29,884 nucleotides of DNA from a virus. The translations under genes and the position numbers were made by a program. Shown piece by piece: positions 22,848 through 29,884 of the stretch; the first letter of the stretch is position 1; each line of letters opens with the position of its first letter. The DNA lies in IMG/VR virus record IMGVR_UViG_3300010885_025275, positions 1-29,884 of that record; one strand, written 5' to 3'. The notes below the pieces were generated by a model. It saw only the letters and a list, made by a program, of their open reading frames with translations, made no database searches and had not been told where the DNA came from.

Positions 22848-23179
22848 GAACTTATGGGCGGGATACAACAGGTGCTTGGCAAGTCATTCAAACCAATCCG
22901 GTTAATGGTGACAATTCAATGGTTTATGTCACAACCTTGATTCAGAACCTATTGTTAAATATTAACGAATCACCTTTTTATGCCAATAATGGTATTCCTG
23001 CACAAAGCGATGCCTTAACGCAGATGTATCCCGATTTAGCCGTTAGCCGGATACAGAGTCAATTTTCACAATATTTTGCTAGTTTATTGATCACCAAGCA
23101 GAACACAACATACCCAGCTTACAATGTGAACGTCATCACACTTTTAGGTGCTACAGTTAGTGCCACAATCTCTTATTGA
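22844..23179 (+). CDS. Baseplate wedge protein (gp25-like role)
   Basis: 111 aa, ATG overlapping the previous stop. The core VYVTTLIQNLLLNINESPFY, ANNGIPAQSDALTQMYPD and SQFSQYFASLLITKQN, ending YPAYNVNVITLLGA, is a pattern I know from small-myovirus baseplates: the LxQxLxLxxxESPFYxxxGIP part resembles the gp25/W wedge sequence in which the EPR-like motif is replaced by ESP. It would link hub and sheath initiation to the outer baseplate. The gene ends the chain of overlapping baseplate genes; 41 nt separate it from the next start. Confidence 0.62.
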   Translation: MRTYGRDTTGAWQVIQTNPVNGDNSMVYVTTLIQNLLLNINESPFYANNGIPAQSDALTQMYPDLAVSRIQSQFSQYFASLLITKQNTTYPAYNVNVITLLGATVSATISY

Positions 23180-23220
23180 TAGGCTACAATAACGGAAAAC
23201 CTCTCGCACAAGGATTCGTC

Positions 23221-23571
23221 ATGGCTGGATACCCAACAAACCCTGGTCAAGAAGTCATGGCAAACTCAATGCCGGTTGTGTGGGCATCGGATCAAACACC
23301 GGTTGCCAACCCAGCATTGATCTATAGTGGTCAACAAACGCTAAGCACATCTGCTGCGGCATTACCCAATCATGCATTAAAGCAAACGCTTACGATCACC
23401 GCAGGCAGCAGCAACACGGGCAAAGTATTTATTGGCCCATCTGGTGTGACTAGTTCAACAGGTTATGTCTTATCAGCCGGTGGCAGTGTTTCTTTGACTG
23501 TTTCAAACAGCAATGTGATTTATGTTCTAGGCGCGAATACTTCAGATACAATTTCTTGGATAGCTAACTAA
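23221..23571 (+). CDS. Small beta-rich tail accessory protein
   Basis: 116 aa from ATG at 23221 with AAGGA at 23210-23214; an in-frame TTG at 23176 would add residues lacking conservation. The N-terminus holds NSMPVVWASDQTPV, the 'SMPVVxASDQ' motif that is common in small phage tail proteins. The remainder (LKQTLTITAGSSNTGKVFIG, GYVLSAGGSVSLTVSNSNVI, YVLGANTSDTISWIAN) is an all-beta domain of the kind found at virion surfaces, with a short-strand pattern like a jelly roll. It probably attaches to the baseplate or fibre base. Exact role unknown. Confidence 0.65.
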   Translation: MAGYPTNPGQEVMANSMPVVWASDQTPVANPALIYSGQQTLSTSAAALPNHALKQTLTITAGSSNTGKVFIGPSGVTSSTGYVLSAGGSVSLTVSNSNVIYVLGANTSDTISWIAN

Positions 23572-23581
23572 GGGCTAAGAA

Positions 23582-24484
23582 ATGACGATCACAAACGCTT
23601 ACGTCAATCAGCTTACACCCGCCCCGACACCCCTTGCAGGTTCGTCATTGGTGGTTGTCACAACAGATGGTGAAAACCTTCTCCAGACTACGCTTGCTCA
23701 TTACTTTGATCCATTACTGATTCTTAGCAGAAACGGCTTTACCGGTTCTGTCTCGGTGGTATCTAACTCGCCGATGATTACTATTGGCACATCTGTAACG
23801 GGTGTGACCAAGGGATTAAATGGAGCATTGACGCAGGCTGTTGCAGGTGTGGATTATGTTGTGCCATCTGGATCAGTAGCGTTTGCTTCTAATTTAGTTG
23901 GGGGTGCTGCACTACAAGTGCCTTATCAAACTGCTACAAATACAACCGCATTTGTTGCAGCCCCCACAGTAACTAATTCATTTCTTTCTTATGATGGAAC
24001 GCAATTAACCTGGACGGTAGGCGGCCCAGGCGGTTCCTATTTTGCTGGCACGGGTTTAACGCTAACAGGTAGTACATTTAGTATTACTAACACGGGTGTG
24101 ACCGCTGGATCGTATGGTTCAGCATCATCAACCGTTACCCTTGCAGTCAATGCTCAAGGCCAAATTACGAGTGCATCAGCGCAGGATATTGCGATTAGTG
24201 CCTCTCAGATCACTTCGGGGGTTGTTTCTGTATCCCAAGGTGGAACCGGTTCAAGTTCTTTGACCGGATATGTAAAGGGAGCAGGAACATCGGCTCTGAC
24301 AGCGGTATCTCAAATTCCTTACACTGATGTATCTGGTTTGGGAACTATGGCAACACAAAACGCAGGCAGTTTAGATATTACTGGCGGCACAATCAACGGA
24401 ACTTCCATCGGGGTAACCACCACCGCTGCTGGATATTTCACTACTTTAAATGCAACGGGCGGGCTGTCCGGCGGGGCATTTTAA
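23582..24484 (+). CDS. Tail fibre protein 1
   Basis: 300 aa, ATG at 23582 after AAGGG (23571-23575). Residues 1-60 (NAYVNQLTPAPTPLAGSSLV, VVTTDGENLLQTTL) differ from the two fibres that follow and may attach to the baseplate. After that come repetitive beta modules: GSYFAGTGLTLTGSTFSITN, AVNAQGQITSASAQDIAIS, SVSQGGTGSSSLTGYVKGAG, and DVSGLGTMATQNAGSLDITG with GGTINGTSIG, a motif seen very often in phage fibres. It ends GGLSGGAF, similar to GGISGGTF in fibre 2. A homotrimeric fibre or its proximal segment is likely. No intramolecular chaperone is visible. Confidence 0.75.
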   Translation: MTITNAYVNQLTPAPTPLAGSSLVVVTTDGENLLQTTLAHYFDPLLILSRNGFTGSVSVVSNSPMITIGTSVTGVTKGLNGALTQAVAGVDYVVPSGSVAFASNLVGGAALQVPYQTATNTTAFVAAPTVTNSFLSYDGTQLTWTVGGPGGSYFAGTGLTLTGSTFSITNTGVTAGSYGSASSTVTLAVNAQGQITSASAQDIAISASQITSGVVSVSQGGTGSSSLTGYVKGAGTSALTAVSQIPYTDVSGLGTMATQNAGSLDITGGTINGTSIGVTTTAAGYFTTLNATGGLSGGAF

Positions 24485-24502
24485 TCTTTAGGAGATATTC
24501 TC

Positions 24503-26440
24503 ATGGCTGCAACAGGTTATACACCGATTCAACTGTTTTATAGCACGACAACGGGTAATTCGCCTTCAGCTGGGCAACTAGTCGCTGGTGAATTAGCAAT
24601 CAACATTGCCGATGGTATTCTGTATTACAAGGATTCCAATGGTGTTGTACAAATTATTGCTGAAAAAGGCGGCAATGGCGTTACGTCATTCTCTGCGGGT
24701 TCCACTGGATTAACCCCAGCAACAGGAAGTACCGGCGCAGTTACCTTGGGTGGCACGCTAAATATTGGTCATGGTGGTACAAACAGCACCGCAACCCCCA
24801 CTGCTGGTGGTGTGGCTTATGGTGATGGTTCTGCTTATCAATTCACCTCTGCTGGTACATCAGGTCAAGTTTTAGTCAGCAATGGTTCTGGTGCGCCTAC
24901 TTGGGCCGCAGCAACTAGCACCGCTGTTACTAGCTTGTCATTTGGCACAACTGGCTTGTTGCCCAATACGCCGACTCAAGGTGCAATTACCGTCACAGGT
25001 ACATTGGCAACTTCAAATGGTGGCACTGGTTTAACCGCATTCACCTCTGGTGGTGCAGTTTATGCAACTTCAACCAGCGCATTGACAACTGGCACATTGC
25101 CTATTGCATCTGGTGGTACGGGAACCACGACTGCAACCGGTTCTGGCAATTTGGTGTTGGCTAACAGCCCAGCACTGGTTACTCCTGACCTTGGAACTCC
25201 TACTGCAATTAGCTTAACTAATGCAACGAATGTTCCTGTCAACCAAGCAACCGGTACATTATCAGTATCACATGGTGGTACAGGCGCAACTAGCCTAACC
25301 GGTTATGTGTATGGCAATGGAACCTCTGCATTTACTGCATCTGCATCAATTCCTACCACCGATTTGTCTGGCACGATTAGCAATAGTCAATTAGCCAATT
25401 CTTCGGTCACGATTGGTACAACCCCAATTGCTTTAGGTTCTTCTTCACTAACATTGGATGGTTTGACCACTGTAACGGTTACTCAAGACCCAACCTCGGC
25501 ATTCCAATTAGCCACCAAAGGTTACGTTGATAGCGTTGCACAAGGTTTAAGCACCAAAGCGCCTGTTCTAGTTGCAACCACTGGCAACATCGCTTTAACT
25601 GGTGAGCAAACCATTGATGGCGTATTAACTTCTGCAAGCCGCGTTTTAGTTAAAAACCAATCTAATTCTGCACAGAATGGTATTTACGTTTCTGCATCGG
25701 GTGCATGGGCACGTTCTGCTGATGCAAATACTTGGGCAGAGTTGGTTTCTGCATTTGTGTTTGTTGAAGAAGGAACAACCCAAGCAGATACTGGCTGGGT
25801 ATCAACCGTTGATCCTGGAGGCACTCTTGGCACAACTCCTGTTACTTTTGTTCAATTCTCAGGTGCAGGTAGTTATCAAGCAGGTACTGGCTTAACCTTA
25901 TCCGGCAATGTCTTTAGCATCACTGACACTACTGTTACCGCTGGCCCCTACACTTACGCAAGTTTCACCGTAAATGCACAAGGTCAATTAACCGCAGCAT
26001 CAAGCAACAGCACCACCGGTTCTGGCAACATTGTTCTTTCAACCAGCCCCACTTTGGTAACCCCTGTATTGGGTACACCAACTTCGGTTGATTTGACCAA
26101 TGCATCGAACGTGCCTATGGGCCAAGCAATTGGCACATTAGATGTATCTAACGGTGGTACGGGTGCAACTACGCTATCTGGTGTTGTTTACGGTAATGGC
26201 ACATCCGCATTTAGTGCTGCAACCGGATCGCAGATTGCTACCGCAATTGGAACATCCGCTGTTACCAATGCTACCAATGCCGCTAATGTTGCAGTTGCAG
26301 CAGATACGACTGACACAACCACCTATATCGCTGTTGTAACCGGTACTTCGGGTAACAATGCCGTTAAGGTAAATGTTGGTCTGACCTTCAACGCAGCAAC
26401 AGGTGCGATCACTGGTGGTATTTCCGGCGGTACGTTTTGA
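24503..26440 (+). CDS. Tail fibre protein 2
   Basis: 645 aa, ATG at 24503 with AGGAGA (24489-24494). The N-terminal ~55 residues (TGYTPIQLFYSTTTGNSPSA ... GELAINIADGILYYKDSNG) recur in fibre 3 and are probably the attachment domain. Then follow GGTG-containing beta modules, GNLVLANSPALVTPDLGTPT and a near repeat GNIVLSTSPTLVTPVLGTPT, and a module of ~115 residues beginning ATKGYVDSVAQGLSTKAPVL with GEQTIDGVLTSASRVLVKNQ and WARSADANTWAEL, which is widespread in phage fibres. It ends TGAITGGISGGTF. Receptor binding is likely but the tip cannot be identified. Confidence 0.8.
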   Translation: MAATGYTPIQLFYSTTTGNSPSAGQLVAGELAINIADGILYYKDSNGVVQIIAEKGGNGVTSFSAGSTGLTPATGSTGAVTLGGTLNIGHGGTNSTATPTAGGVAYGDGSAYQFTSAGTSGQVLVSNGSGAPTWAAATSTAVTSLSFGTTGLLPNTPTQGAITVTGTLATSNGGTGLTAFTSGGAVYATSTSALTTGTLPIASGGTGTTTATGSGNLVLANSPALVTPDLGTPTAISLTNATNVPVNQATGTLSVSHGGTGATSLTGYVYGNGTSAFTASASIPTTDLSGTISNSQLANSSVTIGTTPIALGSSSLTLDGLTTVTVTQDPTSAFQLATKGYVDSVAQGLSTKAPVLVATTGNIALTGEQTIDGVLTSASRVLVKNQSNSAQNGIYVSASGAWARSADANTWAELVSAFVFVEEGTTQADTGWVSTVDPGGTLGTTPVTFVQFSGAGSYQAGTGLTLSGNVFSITDTTVTAGPYTYASFTVNAQGQLTAASSNSTTGSGNIVLSTSPTLVTPVLGTPTSVDLTNASNVPMGQAIGTLDVSNGGTGATTLSGVVYGNGTSAFSAATGSQIATAIGTSAVTNATNAANVAVAADTTDTTTYIAVVTGTSGNNAVKVNVGLTFNAATGAITGGISGGTF

Positions 26441-26471
26441 TTTAGTGGTTAGTTAATTAGGAAACAGCAAA

Positions 26472-29400
26472 ATGGCCCAAACCGGTTATAGTAGTATTCT
26501 GCTTTATGCAAGCGGAACCGCTGGCAATAAACCATCGGCTAGTAGATTAACGAACTCTTCGGCGGGAGCCGAGCTTGCGTTAAATTACGCCGATGGGATT
26601 TTGTATTACAAAACCAGTGGTGGAACCGTCACCGCAATTGCAAATGCTGTAACCGGTGGGGGCAGTTTGCCAGGGGGCGCTGCGGGCCAAATCCCGTATC
26701 AAAGCGCACCCAATACCACCGCTTTTACTGCCGCAGGAACTGTTGGGCAGATATTAGTCAGTGGTGGAACAGGCTCACCAACGTGGGCCTCCCTATCTTC
26801 AACTGTTGTGCAATCGTTTTCGGGCGGTACAACAGGTTTTACACCTTCCACACCCACGTCAGGTGCGATCACGCTTGGGGGAACATTAGCGACTTCCAAC
26901 GGTGGAACTGGTTTAACCGGATTCACTGCTGCAAATAACGCTTTATATTCAACAAGTTCCTCTGTTTTGGTAGCAGGCACGTTGCCTGTTGCAGCGGGTG
27001 GATCAGGTGTAACCACATCAAGTGGTGCAAACTCAATTGTGCTGCGTGATAGCAATGTCAATATTTCTGCAAACGCATTTTTAAATGGTTTTAATAGCAC
27101 CGCAGCGGGTGGATCAACGGTTGTATTAACCGCAGCATCAGCGCCCTACCAATTAATTACTGGATCAGGCAACCAAACATTTCAACTGCCTGATGCAACA
27201 ACATTATCGTTAGGCACAACATTTTCGTTTAACAATAATTCATCAAGCGGATCGGTGTCCATTAACAACAATTCAAGCACATTAGTGGCTTCAGTTGGTT
27301 CAGGTGGATACATTAATCTTGAATTAATTACAAACTCAAATGCTGCGGGTACTTGGGATAAGCACTACCAAACCCCTTCAAATGTATCATGGACAACCAA
27401 CTCATTAACCTATAGCGGAACCTATACCGGTGGCGGTACATGGAATGGCAATGCTATTGGTGTGGCGTATGGTGGCACAGGTTTAACCTCATTAACGGCG
27501 GGTTCATTGGTATATGGAAATGGCACAAGTGCCATGAATACCTTACCAATTGGAACTGCGGGCCAAGTATTAACTGTAAACCCTGGTGGCACAGCCCCTG
27601 TTTGGTCAAGCATTGGTAGTAGTGCAGTTACCACTTTTAGCGGTGGCACAACTGGATTGACGCCATCTACTCCATCTACAGGGGCAATTACTCTAGGTGG
27701 CACATTAGCAACGGCTAATGGCGGTACAGGTTTAACCACCTTTACATCTGGTGGCGCGGTTTACGCCTCATCATCTTCAGCATTGACCACTGGCATATTG
27801 CCAATTGCATCGGGTGGAACAAATAGCAGTGCAACTCCCACATTGGGCGGTGTGGCTTATGGCACTGGATCAGCAATTGCGGTGACCGCAGCAGGAACAA
27901 CAGGCCAAGTATTAGTTTCTAATGGTGGCAGTGCGCCATCATGGGGCAGTGTTGGAATTGCAAATGGCGGTACTGGAGCTTCAACTGCATCGGCTGCATT
28001 TAATGCTTTGTCACCCATCACTACTGCGGGCGATTTAATTTTAGGTACTGGAACCAATACTGCTGGGCGTTTAGCAATTGGTTCAAATGGTTATGTATTA
28101 ACCTCAAATGGCACAACCGCATCCTGGCAAGCATCAACGGGTGGTGTTACGCAAATTGTTGCTGGCACGAACGTCACCATTTCACCATCCGGCGGCACAG
28201 GTGTTGTGACCATTAATGCTGCTGGATTGAATGCAGCATATACGCGCACAAGTTTCACCGCTTCAGCAGGGCAAACCACATTCTCAGTGGTATATACCGT
28301 TGGATATTTGGAAGTATTCTTAAACGGTGTGTTCTTAAATGGCAGCGATTACACCGCAACCAATGGCACATCAATGCAATTGGCAGTGGGTTGTACTGCG
28401 GGCGATATAGTTGAAACCGTTGCGTACAATACGCAAACAGTTGTAAATACAAATGCCGATAATATTGTTGGTGGTGCTGCTGGTGAGCTTTTATACCAAA
28501 CAGGAGCCAATTCAACTGGCTTTACAGGTGTGGGTACATCAGGACAAGCATTGTTATCTGGTGGAACTGGTAGCCCAACCTGGGGCACGCTTGCGATTAC
28601 CGCAGGCGGTACAGGTGCTACCAGTAAGAGTGCGGGCTTTAACGCTTTATCACCGATCACTTCAACCGGTGACTTGATTCTTGGTAATGGCAGTAACAGT
28701 GCAACACGATTGGGTATTGGTTCAAGCGGTTACGTTTTGACCTCTGATGGCACGACAGCTTCTTGGCAGGCTGCTGCATCTGGTGGTGTAACGTCATTTA
28801 GCGCAGGAACTACTGGTTTCACCCCATCATCAGCAACGACCGGTGCATTGGTTTTAGGTGGCACTTTAAACATTTCCAATGGTGGTACGGGAGCAACAAC
28901 CAAAGCGGCAGCGTTTAATGCTTTAAACCCAATGACCACAGCGGGTGACATAATTTATGAAGCATCCGCAGGGGTTGCTGCGCGTTTAGCATTAGGAACC
29001 GCAGGCCAAGTTCTAACGGTTGTGGGCAGCATTCCTTCGTGGGCTGATGCAGTTCAAGGAACGGTAACCTCAGTTTCATTTTCAGGTGGTTTGATTTCTG
29101 TAGCAACACCAACCACAACACCTGCATTAACTGTTGCTGGAACCTCTGGTGGCGTGGTGTTCTTTTCATCATCGAATGCATGGGCATCGTCTGGTGTTCT
29201 AACGCAGTATGGTGTGATGTATGGTGGTGGTGCAGGATCAGCACCTCAGGCTACAACCACAGGAACCGCAGGACAAGCATTGCTATCTGGTGGTGCTAGT
29301 TCTTCGCCCCTCTATGGAACGCTTGGAATTGCAGCGGGTGGAACGGGTACTACAACGGCAACGGGAGCATTTAACGCTTTAAATCCCATGACCACTACTG

Positions 29401-29884
29401 GTGATTTGATTTACGAATCAGCCACCAATACTGCATCACGTTTACCTGTTGGAACCACAGGGCAGGTATTAACAGTTGTATCGGGCGTGCCTGCATGGGC
29501 AAATCCAACAGGTGCAGTTACTCAGATCATAGCGGGTACTAACATTACCGTTTCGCCTTCAGGTGGAACGGGTGCAGTCACGATTAATGCCACAGTACCT
29601 ACCGCAACGTATACACGAACGAGCTTTACGGCAACTTCAGGTCAAACCACTTTCACGGTTTCTTATACTGTTGGATATGTTGAAGTATTCCTAAACGGTG
29701 TATTTCTTAACGGTTCTGATTACACAGCAACCAATGGTACTTCGGTCGTATTGGCGGTAGGCGCTTCAACGGGTGACATTGTTGAAACGATTGCTTATAG
29801 CGCAATCACGATTAGCAGCACCAGTGCCAATAATTTAGTGGGTGGAACTGCCGGTGCAGTTGTATATCAATCTGCATCAGGAGC
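26472..29884 (+). CDS. Giant repeat-rich tail fibre protein 3 (3' end outside window)
   Basis: ATG at 26472 with AGGAAA at 26459-26464. The frame stays open for 1,137 codons to the right edge. Residues ~1-60 (MAQTGYSSILLYASGTAGNK ... AELALNYADGILYYKTSGG) match the N-terminus of fibre 2. Then come repeated blocks: GGTGLT, AGQVLTV, four copies of a FNALxPxTTxGDLI module (27966, 28605, 28881, 29337), and two copies of a ~69-aa module with EVFLNGVFLNGSDYTATNGT (28239-28445 and 29610-29816). Together these form a 1,371-bp period. One non-repeat domain lies at ~27110-27380. The protein is likely a long trimeric beta-fibre ending in a receptor-binding domain beyond the window. Confidence 0.85.
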   Translation, partial: MAQTGYSSILLYASGTAGNKPSASRLTNSSAGAELALNYADGILYYKTSGGTVTAIANAVTGGGSLPGGAAGQIPYQSAPNTTAFTAAGTVGQILVSGGTGSPTWASLSSTVVQSFSGGTTGFTPSTPTSGAITLGGTLATSNGGTGLTGFTAANNALYSTSSSVLVAGTLPVAAGGSGVTTSSGANSIVLRDSNVNISANAFLNGFNSTAAGGSTVVLTAASAPYQLITGSGNQTFQLPDATTLSLGTTFSFNNNSSSGSVSINNNSSTLVASVGSGGYINLELITNSNAAGTWDKHYQTPSNVSWTTNSLTYSGTYTGGGTWNGNAIGVAYGGTGLTSLTAGSLVYGNGTSAMNTLPIGTAGQVLTVNPGGTAPVWSSIGSSAVTTFSGGTTGLTPSTPSTGAITLGGTLATANGGTGLTTFTSGGAVYASSSSALTTGILPIASGGTNSSATPTLGGVAYGTGSAIAVTAAGTTGQVLVSNGGSAPSWGSVGIANGGTGASTASAAFNALSPITTAGDLILGTGTNTAGRLAIGSNGYVLTSNGTTASWQASTGGVTQIVAGTNVTISPSGGTGVVTINAAGLNAAYTRTSFTASAGQTTFSVVYTVGYLEVFLNGVFLNGSDYTATNGTSMQLAVGCTAGDIVETVAYNTQTVVNTNADNIVGGAAGELLYQTGANSTGFTGVGTSGQALLSGGTGSPTWGTLAITAGGTGATSKSAGFNALSPITSTGDLILGNGSNSATRLGIGSSGYVLTSDGTTASWQAAASGGVTSFSAGTTGFTPSSATTGALVLGGTLNISNGGTGATTKAAAFNALNPMTTAGDIIYEASAGVAARLALGTAGQVLTVVGSIPSWADAVQGTVTSVSFSGGLISVATPTTTPALTVAGTSGGVVFFSSSNAWASSGVLTQYGVMYGGGAGSAPQATTTGTAGQALLSGGASSSPLYGTLGIAAGGTGTTTATGAFNALNPMTTTGDLIYESATNTASRLPVGTTGQVLTVVSGVPAWANPTGAVTQIIAGTNITVSPSGGTGAVTINATVPTATYTRTSFTATSGQTTFTVSYTVGYVEVFLNGVFLNGSDYTATNGTSVVLAVGASTGDIVETIAYSAITISSTSANNLVGGTAGAVVYQSASG
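27966..29336 (+). repeat. First unit of a 1,371-bp long repeat inside fibre 3
   Basis: Starts at GGCGGTACTGGAGC (FNAL module) and contains, in order, the FNALSPITTAGDLI module, a GGVTQIVAGTNVTISPSGGT segment, the DYTATNG module, and two more FNAL modules at 28605 and 28881. The matching landmarks in the next unit lie exactly 1,371 bp later (27966 to 29337; 28239 to 29610). Confidence 0.75.
29337..29884 (+). repeat. Second, truncated unit of the 1,371-bp repeat (cut by window edge)
   Basis: FNALNPMTTTGDLI module at 29337, GAVTQIIAGTNITVSPSGGT from about 29511, and DYTATNG module at 29610-29816, then NNLVGGTAGAVVYQS matching DNIVGGAAGELLYQT of unit 1. Most base differences checked are synonymous. 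Confidence 0.75.

Noticed and set aside
26699-29244. Long minus-strand open frames across the fibre genes
   Set aside because: They are Pro/Val-rich mirror images of Gly/Thr-rich repeats (GGTG read backwards), have no ribosome binding sites, and vary with the repeat modules.
1-29884. tRNA genes, insertion sequences, attachment sites or CRISPR arrays
   Set aside because: I looked for cloverleaf-like arms, terminal inverted repeats with transposase motifs, and regularly spaced repeats, and found none by eye.

Overview
This window is a continuous piece of a tailed bacteriophage (Caudoviricetes) or a very complete prophage. Every supported gene lies on the + strand, packed with short gaps or ATGA/TGATG overlaps. 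A contractile-tail (myovirus) virion is indicated by a tail sheath, a tube, a -1 frameshifted tail chaperone, a tape measure and a small baseplate. The base composition is moderate and AT-leaning by eye. The host cannot be read from the sequence; the RusA, lambda-P-like and spike proteins fit a Gram-negative bacterium, but that is inference. No tRNA, integrase, holin or endolysin gene was seen.

Layout. 1-2857 is the end of an early/replication region. It holds the 3' end of a DNA cytosine methyltransferase-like gene interrupted by an A12C17 tract, a small helix-turn-helix protein, a DUF1376 (lambda-O-position) replication protein whose linker DNA carries iteron-like repeats, a lambda-P-like helicase loader, a 56-aa coiled-coil protein and a RusA-type resolvase. 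2854-4149 is a ParB-domain/DNA methyltransferase fusion. 4160-5808 is the packaging terminase pair.

5843-12186 is the head module: DUF1073-type portal, Mu-F/SPP1-gp7-like morphogenesis protein, a 794-aa fusion (DUF6321-like + Nudix + prohead protease + acidic repeats + putative scaffold), a putative cement protein and a DUF2184-type major capsid protein, ending at a strong terminator. A candidate sigma70-type promoter and a structured leader then start the next unit at 12396, which has its own terminator at 12912.

12969-16644 encodes head-tail joining proteins and the sheath; 16649-17825 the tube and the tail assembly chaperone pair; 17822-19954 a 710-aa tape measure with a lytic transglycosylase-like domain. 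19951-23179 is a chain of translationally coupled baseplate genes of the simple (cyanophage Pam3-like) type. 23221 to the right edge is a tail-fibre region: a small beta protein and three successive repeat-rich fibre genes. The last exceeds 1,137 codons, runs off the window and contains a repeat with an exact period of 1,371 bp.

Most noteworthy: (i) two reading frames of the same DNA at the left edge both carry conserved methyltransferase-type motifs; (ii) a lambda-ori-like repeat cluster inside the replication gene; (iii) the multi-domain protease/Nudix/scaffold protein with a likely nested internal start; (iv) a textbook T-run frameshift site in the tail chaperone; (v) the structured leader after the capsid gene and a recurring AACCACC motif in front of start codons; (vi) the synonymously diverged long repeat in the giant fibre.
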